A DNA stretch of 64,000 nt from an uncultured Eudoraea sp. GTDB taxonomy: Bacteria > Bacteroidota > Bacteroidia > Flavobacteriales > Flavobacteriaceae. A program made the position numbers and the translations under genes. How positions within the stretch are numbered: position 1 is the first letter of the stretch; every line of letters starts with the position of its first letter. The notes beneath the pieces were generated by a model. It was given only the letters and a program-made list of their open reading frames with translations. It was not told the origin of the DNA and searched no databases. The stretch covers positions 1-64,000 of the forward strand of contig NZ_CAMYKG010000012.1 of NCBI RefSeq assembly GCF_947258925.1, written 5' to 3'. Below, one piece after another: positions 38,325 through 47,238 of this stretch.

Positions 38325-38633
38325 CTAATTGTGATCGAAATCCATTTTAAATATAGGGAACCATTTAACAACCGTATTATATAAAAAGGCTTCAAGTATT
38401 CCTGCAAAAAATCCAACGATACCAAAAATCAATGGCATTCCAATTAATGCAATAAATGCCAGCATTGTACCAAAACTAAGTCCATCTGTTTCTTCTGAGG
38501 TGATCCAATTCAAACTCACTAATGTATCAATAATAAGTCCGCCAAAAGAATATAAAATACCTGCCAACAGACCAATAAGTGAAAATAAGAATGCCTGGAA
38601 TTTAGCAAATGAGAATATACCAATGCTATTCAT
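38325..38633 (-). CDS. small membrane protein (DUF3566-like topology)
   Basis: 102 residues with two hydrophobic segments: FQAFLFSLIGLLAGILYSFGGLIIDTLV and GTMLAFIALIGMPLIFGIVGFFAGILEAFLYNTVVKW. The second ends in a conserved-looking E-A-x-x-Y-N segment also seen in archaeal and bacterial DUF3566-type proteins. Function unknown. Confidence 0.6.
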   Translation of the reverse strand: MNSIGIFSFAKFQAFLFSLIGLLAGILYSFGGLIIDTLVSLNWITSEETDGLSFGTMLAFIALIGMPLIFGIVGFFAGILEAFLYNTVVKWFPIFKMDFDHN

Positions 38634-38711
38634 TTTTCTTAATTTTTATAATCATGTTATCTCCGTTACTTTGAGAGTAAAATAAAAATCATTACACTGC
38701 AGTTGTAACCA

Positions 38712-39041
38712 CTACTTGGGCTCAAGACTCATTACATAATCAAAGCTCTCGTTTAATAACTTTACCATATTTTCCTTATCCTCTAACATTTTTTTCGTTA
38801 TCAGGATATAGCCATGCATTACCGAATTATAGGACTTATATAGGGTTGTATTATATTCTTTCATATACTTTTTTTGCACCTCCTTTGCAAACCTTATTCC
38901 TATTTCACACGCCTTATTGAATAGCGAAAACATATAACCATTAGCAGATGTATAGGGCATGGTCTTGCCTTTTCGTTCAAATCGCGGACATTTGCTGACT
39001 AACTCATCGTATATTTTTAGTTCTTCCTCCCACATATTCAA
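38712..39041 (-). CDS. TfoX/YjbR-like small protein
   Basis: 109 residues. KGKTMPYTSANGYMFSLFNKACEIGIRFAKEVQKKY, then YNTTLYKSYNSVMHGYILITKKML and SLNESFDYVMSLEPK-like C-terminus, resemble stand-alone proteins with the MmcQ/YjbR or TfoX N-terminal fold. Function unknown. The second Met (39035) is an equally good start. Confidence 0.55.
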   Translation of the reverse strand: MNMWEEELKIYDELVSKCPRFERKGKTMPYTSANGYMFSLFNKACEIGIRFAKEVQKKYMKEYNTTLYKSYNSVMHGYILITKKMLEDKENMVKLLNESFDYVMSLEPK

Positions 39042-39094
39042 TTATAATAGACTACTACATTTGCTATTTTCTATACATGCTATTGTACTGGGTT

Positions 39095-39598
39095 TTATGG
39101 TGTTTTTATAAAATTGTCCTCGAAATATTTAACCCACTTGCCGTTTTCAAATTTTTCCCCATATTCCTGGAAATTCCCTTCCGGGGTCAGATTGAAAACA
39201 AACCTTTTATTTTTACTTGGCCATACTATAAATTTACCATCCTTAATTTCAGCGGTATATTTTGCTGCGCCATTTTCGTAGTATGGATTGTAATAATACG
39301 CTTCATCCTTTATATCATAATAAATTACGGTGTGTAACTGAAGTTTCTCAGAATGTAAATCAATTGTGATGATAGTTCGATCTAATTTATAACTGACTTT
39401 TTCAAAAGCAGGTATTTGACTTGCAACAATATCATTTTCGTAGCTGGTGGAAGTACCGATCCATTCACCTATCATAAAACTTAATTTTTCCATCTTTTGC
39501 TGTGGTATCGTTTGAGCAGGGGTAGTAGTAAGCGCAAAAAGAAAGAAGCACACACAAAAGCGATACCTAAGATTAAAAGCGAAGTTGATAAAATTCAT
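39095..39598 (-). CDS. secreted DUF1579/heme-binding-barrel-like protein
   Basis: 167 residues with a signal peptide ending near TTTPAQ. KMEKLSFMIGEWIGTSTSYEND is followed by regular beta strands (YYDIKDEAYYYNPYYENGAAKY and FVFNLTPEGNFQEYGE), the layout of the DUF1579 and heme-binding lipocalin-like barrels. Ligand unknown. Confidence 0.65.
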   Translation of the reverse strand: MNFINFAFNLRYRFCVCFFLFALTTTPAQTIPQQKMEKLSFMIGEWIGTSTSYENDIVASQIPAFEKVSYKLDRTIITIDLHSEKLQLHTVIYYDIKDEAYYYNPYYENGAAKYTAEIKDGKFIVWPSKNKRFVFNLTPEGNFQEYGEKFENGKWVKYFEDNFIKTP

Positions 39599-39721
39599 AG
39601 TTGTTTTGTTTATCTATAGTTCAATGATGATCTTGGATAGTTCTATAGATATATTCCATTCCCTGGAAATATAGTCATCTGGAAATCAATTTTTTAGAGC
39701 TTAATCCATATCGTATTAAAT

Positions 39722-40150
39722 TTAAATTCCCAGTGTTGGCAAATGTTTTACCTTATGATAGGTTAGTGCGGCTGTAATACAAAGTTTTAAATCGTCTTTG
39801 GGAATTTTGTCGTCAATCCTGAAAATAATGGCCCTATTCCCCTCAAAGGTAAAATTGTCTTTGAAAATAAGTTTAAAAGTCTCAACCAGCCGGCTTGTGC
39901 ATTTAAAGTACATGGCATATTGATCAGGTTTTTTTGATTTCCAGTCCATTCTTAATGTACTACCGTTTTTTGTCAAATAACTGGGTTCGCCCCATCTGAG
40001 TGTTTCTTCCAGTTCTGTTACCACCTCAATTTCTCTGGCTGTTTCAATAACTAACTCACGGAGCGCTAACATTTTACTCCTAACCAAATCTGGGTAATTG
40101 GTAAAAACCAATTCAACTTCCGGGTTTGTATGTATCTGCAAATTATTCAT
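39722..40150 (-). CDS. DUF1801 (YdhG-like) protein
   Basis: 142 residues. MLALRELVIETAREI, LEETLRWGEPSYLTKNGSTLRMDWKSKKPDQYAMYFKCTS and GNRAIIFRIDDKIPKDDLKLCI match the DUF1801 fold, small cytosolic proteins of unknown function. Confidence 0.85.
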   Translation of the reverse strand: MNNLQIHTNPEVELVFTNYPDLVRSKMLALRELVIETAREIEVVTELEETLRWGEPSYLTKNGSTLRMDWKSKKPDQYAMYFKCTSRLVETFKLIFKDNFTFEGNRAIIFRIDDKIPKDDLKLCITAALTYHKVKHLPTLGI

Positions 40151-40340
40151 TAAAACTCCACTCCAGGTGCTAAGAACAATCTAAATAAAATCAAAAGAAT
40201 CACCGGGAATACTGACAGAAATTACTTCAAGATCAAAAACGCTTTGCATACTACCCATATTCATAGCTGTCCGATTGGAACCCTTCCCGGAATTCTTCAG
40301 TTAACAAAAGATCTTTAGTAAGTAAGAGTTGTCTATTTCA

Positions 40341-41807
40341 CTAACCCGCTTGTGCAGCGTGTTTTCGTTCCTCCTCTTCCTGTTCACGAGACATATCCTC
40401 CAAACTTCTGCCTTTGGTTTCTTTAACATACTTCTTAACAAAGAAATATGCTACTACACCGAAGAGTGCATAAACACCATAGGAAACGCCGAGTCCTAAA
40501 TTTTTAAGCATAATAGGGAAGGTCATGGTAATAGTAAAGTTGGATCCCCATTGGGCTATTCCACAAACAGCCAGTGCTGCTCCCCTATATTGATTTGGAA
40601 ACATTTCGCCTAGCATAACCCACATTACGGGACCCCATGAGGCCGCAAAAAAGGCAATGTAAGCATTTGCCGCCAATAGTGCATAGGTACCATTATTTCC
40701 TTCCAAAATAAGATTATTTGCACTATCCACGGTCGCAGTTCCGAAAAGATAGGCAAGGACTCCCAGCATTACCGCCTGCCCGATCGAACCTACCAGGAGT
40801 AAGGGTTTTCTTCCAACCTTGTCAATCAGAACTATAGCCACAATGGTGAAAAATATATTAACACTTCCGCTGATGACATTGGTAAGTAAGGCATCGGCCT
40901 CCGCAAATCCTGCAGCTTGCCAAAGTGTAGCGCCGTAATAAAAAATTACATTGATACCCGTAAACTGTTGCAGTACAGCAATTCCGGTACCAACCCATAC
41001 TAATGGATGAATTTTGCCGGTATATTTGCTGATAAGGTCACTGAGTTTGGGGCGGCTATCCGATCTTACCGTAGATTTTATATCTGCCACCTTAATAGTC
41101 GCTTCTTCGACATTGCTAATTCCGGAAAGTACTTTCAGCGCTTTTTCAGCTCGGTTTGAAGCCACTAAATACCTTGGTGATTCAGGGATGAAAACCAGCA
41201 CAACTACAAATATAGCCGCAGGCAGTATTTCCGCCCAAAACATCCATGACCAGGTTTGAAACCCTAACCAAAGTTCCTCTTCAGCACCACCTGAAAGCCC
41301 AACGAGCCAATAATTACTCATAAATGCCATAAACAGCCCAATTACAATCATAAGTTGTTGTAATGTAGCCAGGCGGCCCCTGATTCTGGAAGGGGCAATT
41401 TCACTAATATAAAGGGGAGCCAAAATACTGGCTGCTCCTACCGCCAATCCACCGATTAATCGATAAATAACAAATTCCAATGAGCTTGTAGAGATACCGG
41501 AACCCCATGCACTGATAATAAAAATTATAGCTGCAGTCAGCATCATTGGTTTTCTTCCGAACCTGTCGGCCATTGTACCGGCGAAAAAGGCGCCCACAAC
41601 ACAACCCAGGAGTACCGAGGCAACATTAAATCCAGTGCCCGCCGCATCCGAGTCAAATGCGACCTGTAAAGCATCTACAGTTCCATTTATCACTCCGCTG
41701 TCAAATCCAAATAAAAATCCACCTATAGCGGCAACAAAGGCCAAAAAGACGACCTTAGGTAAATTAAAACTCTCAATGTGTGTGGATTCCTGGTGTTGAT
41801 TACTCAT
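40341..41807 (-). CDS. sugar porter MFS transporter (XylE-type sugar:H+ symporter)
   Basis: 488 residues with 12 membrane helices. The family motifs are FLFGFDSGVINGTVDALQ (TM1), DRFGRKP (loop 2-3), PESPRYL (after TM6), QQFTGINVIFYYGATLW (TM7) and DKVGRKPLL (loop 8-9). It should carry a hexose or pentose with protons across the inner membrane. No sugar-catabolic gene is adjacent, so the substrate is open. Confidence 0.93.
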   Translation of the reverse strand: MSNQHQESTHIESFNLPKVVFLAFVAAIGGFLFGFDSGVINGTVDALQVAFDSDAAGTGFNVASVLLGCVVGAFFAGTMADRFGRKPMMLTAAIIFIISAWGSGISTSSLEFVIYRLIGGLAVGAASILAPLYISEIAPSRIRGRLATLQQLMIVIGLFMAFMSNYWLVGLSGGAEEELWLGFQTWSWMFWAEILPAAIFVVVLVFIPESPRYLVASNRAEKALKVLSGISNVEEATIKVADIKSTVRSDSRPKLSDLISKYTGKIHPLVWVGTGIAVLQQFTGINVIFYYGATLWQAAGFAEADALLTNVISGSVNIFFTIVAIVLIDKVGRKPLLLVGSIGQAVMLGVLAYLFGTATVDSANNLILEGNNGTYALLAANAYIAFFAASWGPVMWVMLGEMFPNQYRGAALAVCGIAQWGSNFTITMTFPIMLKNLGLGVSYGVYALFGVVAYFFVKKYVKETKGRSLEDMSREQEEEERKHAAQAG

Positions 41808-41992
41808 ATTGGTTAGATATTAATTAAAGATTATGATACCCGAAGAGGGTTTCATTTTTCTGTGAGCCGTAGCTCAGTCTGGTTTGTAGTTGTGAATATA
41901 ATGGATTATTTTTTTATTACCGAGGTTTTCAGAGAATCTGATGGTATTTTCACTTAGAAATCTTGTTGAAGACGGTACATCGATTGATCAAA

Positions 41993-42361
41993 TTAATGCT
42001 TCAATAGCCATTTTATTCGGTCATAAGATACTATGTAGTGTATAACTACGCATATTCCATAAATACTACTAATCCTGGTTAATCCCAAATCCTTAAAGCA
42101 CCAAATAGCAAAAGCAAAAAATCCCAATTCTAACAGTAGCCTAATTGCACCTGGGGTCATAATTGGGGCAGCACCAGAACGGCTTGGATCATCAGGAACA
42201 GCAAAAGTCCCCCAAATGACGGCCATAAGAATCGGTATTCCCATGGCAAGCAGTAAGCTTGCCCAGCCATCAGCTTGCCGCCAACCCCAAATACCAAATG
42301 CGGTTAATGCAACTAATTCAAGCAGAAAACGAACAATAAGATTTATTGGATGTGAGCCCAT
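41993..42361 (-). CDS. YrdB-family (DUF2568) membrane protein
   Basis: 122 residues with four helices: FLLELVALTAFGIWGW, WASLLLAMGIPILMAVIWGTFAVPDDPSRSG, GAIRLLLELGFFAFAIW and IYGICVVIHYIVSYD. The FAVPDDPSRSG loop is the DUF2568 signature. Function unknown. The GyrI-like gene lies 20 bp upstream. Confidence 0.88.
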   Translation of the reverse strand: MGSHPINLIVRFLLELVALTAFGIWGWRQADGWASLLLAMGIPILMAVIWGTFAVPDDPSRSGAAPIMTPGAIRLLLELGFFAFAIWCFKDLGLTRISSIYGICVVIHYIVSYDRIKWLLKH

Positions 42362-42381
42362 AATTCAAATCACCTTGCGTA

Positions 42382-42924
42382 TTACTGAAGAGAACTTTGG
42401 TTGAACTTCTTTTCAACTTTGATATTATTGGCTTCCTTTACTAGTGAAATCTTTTTTCTTATCGGAATCCAAATTTCTTCCTCTGAATTTGGGTCATTGT
42501 TTTTATAGTTCGAACCCAAAACTTCAAAATGGGGCCTGTCATCAACTTCATAATTTGAACTAGGCAGCCATTCTAAGAAAATATATTGAAAGATTGAGTT
42601 GTCTGAACTTGATCCTTTATAATCAAAAACAGCATATAATCCGGAGTTTAAACTAAACGATTTCATTCCCTTCGGTATATATTCAAAATTATTAACTTCC
42701 GTCGTTGCCCACTTTTCGAACTCAGTAGTTGGATTGAATTCTTTAAAATATGAAGGTGGATAAATTTGCATAGATATTTTATCTTCTGATGTTCTATTTT
42801 GAATTTCTTTAATTCTTGGCGCAAATTGTCCCCATAGTTGTCCGGTTTTATTATTGGATAAAGTCATTTTTATGCTGTGACCAATTAACATTTTTTCTTC
42901 TAATTCTTCAATTCTTGGATTCAT
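42382..42924 (-). CDS. GyrI-like effector-binding domain protein
   Basis: 180 residues. MLIGHSIKMTLSNNKTGQLWGQFAPRIKEI, YIPKGMKSFSLNSGLYAVFDYKG and FEVLGSNYKNNDPNSEEEIWIPIRKK are the complete GyrI/AraC effector-binding fold without a DNA-binding domain. It may bind small amphipathic ligands. Together with the YrdB gene it is a common pair in Bacteroidota. The first palindromic element of the downstream array starts right behind this gene's upstream gap. Confidence 0.85.
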   Translation of the reverse strand: MNPRIEELEEKMLIGHSIKMTLSNNKTGQLWGQFAPRIKEIQNRTSEDKISMQIYPPSYFKEFNPTTEFEKWATTEVNNFEYIPKGMKSFSLNSGLYAVFDYKGSSSDNSIFQYIFLEWLPSSNYEVDDRPHFEVLGSNYKNNDPNSEEEIWIPIRKKISLVKEANNIKVEKKFNQSSLQ

Positions 42925-42949
42925 ATATTTCCTTGCAGTGATTTTTGAG

Positions 42950-43080
42950 ATTGCAGCTTATATGTTGGTTATGTACTGGTACGACAATGCACAAACCATT
43001 CCAAGCTTAATTTATAAACTCTAAGTTAGGGAATTAAACCAAGCCACGGCCGGCGATTGGCTATAGGTGTTGTCAGGTGC
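42950..43080 (-). repeat. attC-like palindromic element 1 (weak copy)
   Basis: The right end CTATAGGTGTTGTCAGG, read on the minus strand as GACAACACCTATAG, matches the element end found at 51815-51972. The left end (TTATATGTTGGTTATG) is less regular. This is the first sign of the palindrome family that separates the genes from here to the right edge. Confidence 0.35.
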
Positions 43081-43087
43081 AGAGAGG

Positions 43088-43390
43088 TTAGTTTACTTCG
43101 GGCGCGTTTGGATCAACGCTTGGCACCTGCTTCCGGATCTCCCGCATCTTGGCTTTTGCCACTTCAGATAGTTCCTTAAACCTTTTATCAGCTCTATAGT
43201 TATAGAATTGGTGGTCCTTGAGCATAAAATACCCGGTACCCCCTCTTATCCAAGCCGCCGACAGATCTGACATATAGTAATACGCACTATCCGGCATATT
43301 TAGGAACGAATATATTCCGGCTGTAACATATTCTTTGTAATAATGGCCCATTTCCAATAGTTGCCTGTTGATTGAGAGTTGCTTTCTCAC
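43088..43390 (-). pseudogene. C-terminal fragment of a TPR-containing protein
   Basis: The 100-residue ORF starts at a GTG. In-frame codons upstream end at a stop inside the neighbouring palindromic element, so the 5' part is missing. The sequence (RQLLEMGHYYKEYVTAGIYSFLNMPDSAYYYMSDLSAAWIRGG, then YNYRADKRFKELSEVAKAKM) looks like the last TPR helices and tail of a much larger regulator or adenylate-cyclase-type protein. Confidence 0.55.
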
Positions 43391-43393
43391 CAG

Positions 43394-43446
43394 GGCATGA
43401 TGGATTTGTCCGCCTTTGGAGGGTTATAGGCATGCTTAGCAGCAGT
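43394..43446 (-). repeat. attC-like element 2, truncated
   Basis: TGTCCGCCTTTGGAGG (43407-43422) is identical to a 16-nt stretch inside the element at 58488-58596. It is followed by GTTATAGGCATGCTTAGC, a decayed right end (minus strand GCTAAGCATGCCTATAAC). It lies directly upstream of the TPR fragment. Confidence 0.4.
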
Positions 43447-43450
43447 TATT

Positions 43451-43816
43451 TTATTCTGACCTTAAAATTTTTTCCATTTTTCGACCTCTTGCCAGTTCAT
43501 CAACCAACTTGTCTAAATACCTGGTTTGTCTGGTTAATGCATTATCAATCTCTTCAATTCGATAGCCGCAGATTACACCTTTTATCAGATGGGCGTTTGG
43601 GTTTAATTCAGCCATTTGAAAGAAGGTTTCAAACGTCACTTGCTGATTGATTAAGTCTTGTAATTTCCCTTCATCAAATCCGGTTAACCATTCTATCACC
43701 TGGAGAAGTTCTTCTTTTGTTCTCCCTTTTTTCTCCACTTTCGTTATGTAATGTGGATAAACTGAAGAAAATTTCATTTTTGCAATCCGGGCGTTGTGTT
43801 CAGGTGTAACTTTCAT
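43451..43816 (-). CDS. DUF2200 protein
   Basis: 121 residues covering the full DUF2200 domain: RIAKMKFSSVYPHYITKVEKKGRTKEELLQVIEWLTGF and HLIKGVICGYRIEEIDNALTRQTRYLDKLVDELARGRKMEKIL. Small cytosolic protein of unknown function. Typical of isolated accessory genes. Confidence 0.9.
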   Translation of the reverse strand: MKVTPEHNARIAKMKFSSVYPHYITKVEKKGRTKEELLQVIEWLTGFDEGKLQDLINQQVTFETFFQMAELNPNAHLIKGVICGYRIEEIDNALTRQTRYLDKLVDELARGRKMEKILRSE

Positions 43817-43880
43817 TTTTTATCAAATTGGTGCCAATTAGCTAAATAATTACTACGATTTCAGGCAAACTTTAATATTA

Positions 43881-44828
43881 CTAACCCCATTCGGGAAATT
43901 GAGTTTTATTCAGATCCAGAGTCGCAATGGTGTTCATATCCTCTTCAGAAAGCTCGAAATCAAAAATATCAAGATTTTCAATCATATGGCTTTTTTGAGA
44001 AGACCTCGGGATGGCGACAACAGCTCGCTGATACTGCCATCTCAGGCATACCTGAGCGTTCGTCTTTTGGTACTTTTTGCCAATTGCAGCAACAGTTGGG
44101 TTACTAAAAATGCCATTCCTACCTGCAGCAAACGGGGACCAGGCTTCTATTTGTGTCGATGAGTTTTTCAGATATGGATAGGAAATTTTCTCCTGGAAGA
44201 AAACATGGGTCTCTATTTGATTGATTACAGGCTCAATTTTTGCGTAAGTTTTCATTTTCTCGAGTTGTTCCGGCAGAAAATTACTCACGCCAATGGCTCT
44301 GATTTTGCCGGCTTCATACAGCTCTTCCATTGCCTGCCATGAACCTTTCACATCTCCCCTTGGGCGATGGATAAGATAAAGGTCTAAATAGTCAACCCCC
44401 AATTTTTTTATGGATCTTTCAAATGCCTTTTTAGTGCTTTCATAGCCCATATCGCTAACCCAAAGCTTTGATGTTATAAATAGCTCCTTTCTGTCTATCC
44501 CACTTTGGATAATCCCTTCTCCTACAGCATCTTCGTTTCCATAAATATGTGCTGTGTCTATTAGGCGATAACCTACTGATATGGCATCAGACACACATTG
44601 GACGCCGATTGAACCCTTTAAGGTATTTGTGCCAAATCCCAGAATTGGCATTTGTATGCCGTTGTTGAGCGTCACCGTTGGAATTGAAATATTTTTGGGC
44701 GAATTGCTCACCGCTCCCAATAGTTTTGTACTAACCGGTCCTATAAATGCTGTTGCAAGAGCTGCCTTTGCCGTCCCTTTTAAAAATTCCCTTCGTTTTA
44801 ATCCATTCTTCTGATTTTCCATTTTCAT
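43881..44828 (-). CDS. aldo/keto reductase with an N-terminal Tat-like signal
   Basis: 315 residues. RREFLKGTAKAALATAFIGPVS is a twin-arginine-type leader, then a full AKR barrel: TLNNGIQMPILGFGTNTLKG, RLIDTAHIYGNEDAVGEGI (Asp and Tyr of the tetrad), YLDLYLIHRPRGD, AIGVSNFLPEQL, VAIPRSSQKSHMIENLDIFDFELS. NADPH-dependent reduction of a carbonyl is expected. Export of an AKR by Tat would require prior NADPH loading, so the destination is uncertain. Confidence 0.88.
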   Translation of the reverse strand: MKMENQKNGLKRREFLKGTAKAALATAFIGPVSTKLLGAVSNSPKNISIPTVTLNNGIQMPILGFGTNTLKGSIGVQCVSDAISVGYRLIDTAHIYGNEDAVGEGIIQSGIDRKELFITSKLWVSDMGYESTKKAFERSIKKLGVDYLDLYLIHRPRGDVKGSWQAMEELYEAGKIRAIGVSNFLPEQLEKMKTYAKIEPVINQIETHVFFQEKISYPYLKNSSTQIEAWSPFAAGRNGIFSNPTVAAIGKKYQKTNAQVCLRWQYQRAVVAIPRSSQKSHMIENLDIFDFELSEEDMNTIATLDLNKTQFPEWG

Positions 44829-44867
44829 TTATATTAAATTGTCATTTCTCATTTCTTATTGATATAG

Positions 44868-45020
44868 AAGCCAAGGTGTTCGCGTATGATTAAATGCGGT
44901 AAGTCGGCTAAAATATTTCGCCTATATAAAGATAGGAAATGCGAAGTAATTTCTGACTATACTTACCGAAGCAAGGGTAGGTAAGAGGAATTTCCGCAGC
45001 AATTAATTAATTTCGTAACG
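44868..45020 (-). repeat. attC-like palindromic element 3
   Basis: The left end AGCCAAGGTGTTCGCGTATG resembles the family start (GCCAACGnnnnnGTATA). The right part contains CCGCA pairing with TGCGG. The interior carries a 36-nt block (44919-44954) identical to one in the element at 51865-51900, followed in both by CTTACCGAAGCAAG. The DUF6090 gene stop is just beyond its right end. Confidence 0.5.
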
Positions 45021-45028
45021 TGCTTTCG

Positions 45029-45814
45029 TTATTTTTTCTCCAGTCTCTCAATTTCTTTATTCAAATCCTTCGACAACTCTATTAATTTAAGCTTTGTTTC
45101 TTCGATAGGTTTATATATCAACCAGCCAATATGATTCTTCTGAGTCCGGATAAAATATTGGTATTCCTGATCTGATTGTAAGTTTTCATAGTCCAGAGGA
45201 ATCATTTCTCCTTTGCTATATGTCAAATCTTTATAGTCTCCACCCCAATAATCTTTAAATCTAGTATTAAATATGTTTTGACTTGCATTAAAAAGGAAGT
45301 CTCTGTAAACTATTTCAAAGTTGACTACCCATTCATCATTATCTTCATATAGTTGAGCAATTCTTTTTCTGATATCCGTATTAGAGATGAGATCTATACC
45401 CAGCGATTTTAAGGATTCAAAAACGTTATTATCTAAATCTGAATCTCCGTAAAATCTCGTTGATACATAGAAATGTTCATTTAGCGAATCATTATATGGG
45501 ATTTTATTTTCGAGGTGGTAGATAATGATATCAACAGACTTTGAAGCACCTTCGTAAAATTTTAGGCTTTCGTCAAATTGAAGTATATCATTTTGAAATT
45601 GAGTTTCGAAAGACTTTAAAATCTGTATTTCCTTTTGTACTTTAAGCCTATTTTCATTCCAGTTATTTATCTGTAGAGCTATCAATATACCAAGAACTAC
45701 AAGTATTATTTCTCCAAAGGCGTAGAGTAGGTATTTGCTGAATTTGCCCGCCCGCCCGTTTGGCGGGTTTTCAGTTAGTAATTGTTTTCTAATATGTCTA
45801 AAGAACTTGATCAT
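45029..45814 (-). CDS. DUF6090 single-helix membrane protein
   Basis: 261 residues. YLLYAFGEIILVVLGILIALQINNWNENR (about residues 27-55) is the DUF6090 signature helix, followed by a charged helical extracytoplasmic region. Paralogous to the 33943-34692 product. Function unknown. It sits between two palindromic elements, so it looks like a cassette gene. Confidence 0.88.
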   Translation of the reverse strand: MIKFFRHIRKQLLTENPPNGRAGKFSKYLLYAFGEIILVVLGILIALQINNWNENRLKVQKEIQILKSFETQFQNDILQFDESLKFYEGASKSVDIIIYHLENKIPYNDSLNEHFYVSTRFYGDSDLDNNVFESLKSLGIDLISNTDIRKRIAQLYEDNDEWVVNFEIVYRDFLFNASQNIFNTRFKDYWGGDYKDLTYSKGEMIPLDYENLQSDQEYQYFIRTQKNHIGWLIYKPIEETKLKLIELSKDLNKEIERLEKK

Positions 45815-46170
45815 GCTTGTTTATTTTTAATTCCAGCACGCTAGGCTGGCTCATTCGCTAAAAATATCTGCCAGACATTTTCTTAACGTTCTGCCCTCAA
45901 AAGAATTTTATCATTGGTTATTGGTTGATCATAGTTTCTATTCCGGTCTTGATAGCCTCTCTATTTGTGCCTTTGCTAAAGCTTCAACGGCATGCGAACG
46001 ACAAAGGAGGCTAACGAAGTAGCAATGAAGCACAACACTTAACGTTTATGTCTATGATTAGTAGAGTTAAAGCAGTAAGATAACGAAAATGAATAAAGAG
46101 CTTGAGAATTCAGCAAAATTTCCCGAACCATCTTTAAACACTATTAAATATACATATGGTTATAGCCGGT
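45815..46170. other. 356-bp gene-free gap with palindromic structure
   Basis: No convincing ORF. TAGCCTC (from 45956) and GAGGCTA (to 46013) are arms of an imperfect hairpin. From about 46037 to 46165 lies a weak element of the palindrome family: left end CTTAACGTTTATGTCTATG, right end TATACATATGGTTATAGCC, which abuts the stop codon of the D-lactate dehydrogenase gene. Confidence 0.4.
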
Positions 46171-47160
46171 TTATTTTACCTCATTAATTAATTCTTCATT
46201 TTTTTCAAACGCTTTAATATTATTTAAAGTCGTTGTGGTAATTTCAACCATAGCCTCTTGTGTAAAAAAAGCTTGATGAGAAGTAATCAAAACATTAGGA
46301 AAACTCATCAATCTTAAAATAAACTCATCTTCGATAATTCGTTCTGACAGATCTTCAAAAAAAAGATTCTCCTCTTGCTCATATACGTCAATACCTAAGT
46401 AACCAATTTTTTTGTTAATTAGACCTTCAATAACATCGCCTGTCTTTATTAAAGCGCCACGACTGGTATTAATAATCATAACACCATCTTTCATTTTAGA
46501 TATTGAATCTTTGTTTATGATATGTTTTGTGTGTTCATTTAGGGGACAGTGCAATGAAATTATATCTGCTTTTTTAAAAACTTCATTTATATCCATGTAT
46601 TCTACACCTAAATCTAAAAGGGCTGTATTCTTATGAATATCAAAAGCTACTATTTTACTGCCAAACCCTTTAATTAACTTACAAAAAGTAGCTCCAATTT
46701 GGCCTGTTCCAATAACACCTACTGTTTTGTTCTGTAAGTTAAACCCAATCAAATTTTTTAATGAAAAGTTACCCTCTCTTATTCTATTGTACGCTTTATG
46801 CGTTTTCCTGTTTAAGGTAAGAATTAATGCTATGGCGTGCTCTGCAACTGCCTCAGGGGAATATGCAGGGACTCTTACAACTTTAATATTATATTTATTA
46901 GCTGATTCAATATTTACATTATTGTAACCGGCGCAACGCAGCGCAATTAAACCAACTCCATTGTTCGATAATATTCTTAGTGTTTCCGGATCAACAATAT
47001 CATTCACAAAAACACAAACCACATTAAATCCATCAGTAAGTCGTGCGGTATCAAAATTTAATGAAGTCTCAAAAAATGAAAATTCAAAATTGTATTCTTG
47101 ATTATATTTTTCAAAGTATTCTTGATCATAAGATTTTGTACTAAAGACAGCTATTTTCAT
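46171..47160 (-). CDS. ldhA: D-lactate dehydrogenase (2-hydroxyacid dehydrogenase family)
   Basis: 329 residues. MKIAVFSTKSYDQEYFEKYN and IALRCAGYNNVN (the R-x-A-G-x-x-x substrate loop), GVIGTGQIGATFCKLI (NAD site), HCPLNEHTKHIIN, NTSRGALIKT (catalytic Arg), the catalytic Glu in YEQEENLFFED and His in SHQAFFTQEAM all fit fermentative D-lactate dehydrogenase. It reduces pyruvate to D-lactate with NADH. Base composition is more AT-rich than the OSC region. A membrane-protein gene lies 78 bp upstream on the same strand. Confidence 0.9.
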   Translation of the reverse strand: MKIAVFSTKSYDQEYFEKYNQEYNFEFSFFETSLNFDTARLTDGFNVVCVFVNDIVDPETLRILSNNGVGLIALRCAGYNNVNIESANKYNIKVVRVPAYSPEAVAEHAIALILTLNRKTHKAYNRIREGNFSLKNLIGFNLQNKTVGVIGTGQIGATFCKLIKGFGSKIVAFDIHKNTALLDLGVEYMDINEVFKKADIISLHCPLNEHTKHIINKDSISKMKDGVMIINTSRGALIKTGDVIEGLINKKIGYLGIDVYEQEENLFFEDLSERIIEDEFILRLMSFPNVLITSHQAFFTQEAMVEITTTTLNNIKAFEKNEELINEVK

Positions 47161-47238
47161 ATAGTGTGAATTGGGTAAATTGTTTAAACTAAAAAACTCA
47201 AAATAGATGATAACTACTAAAATTATTTCCAGCTATCG

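Noticed and set aside
40181-40264. 27-residue ORF MNMGSMQSVFDLEVISVSIP... in the gap 40151-40340
   Set aside because: The open frame is short, two frames look equally coding-like, and there is no family resemblance. It may be a remnant, but it cannot be supported.
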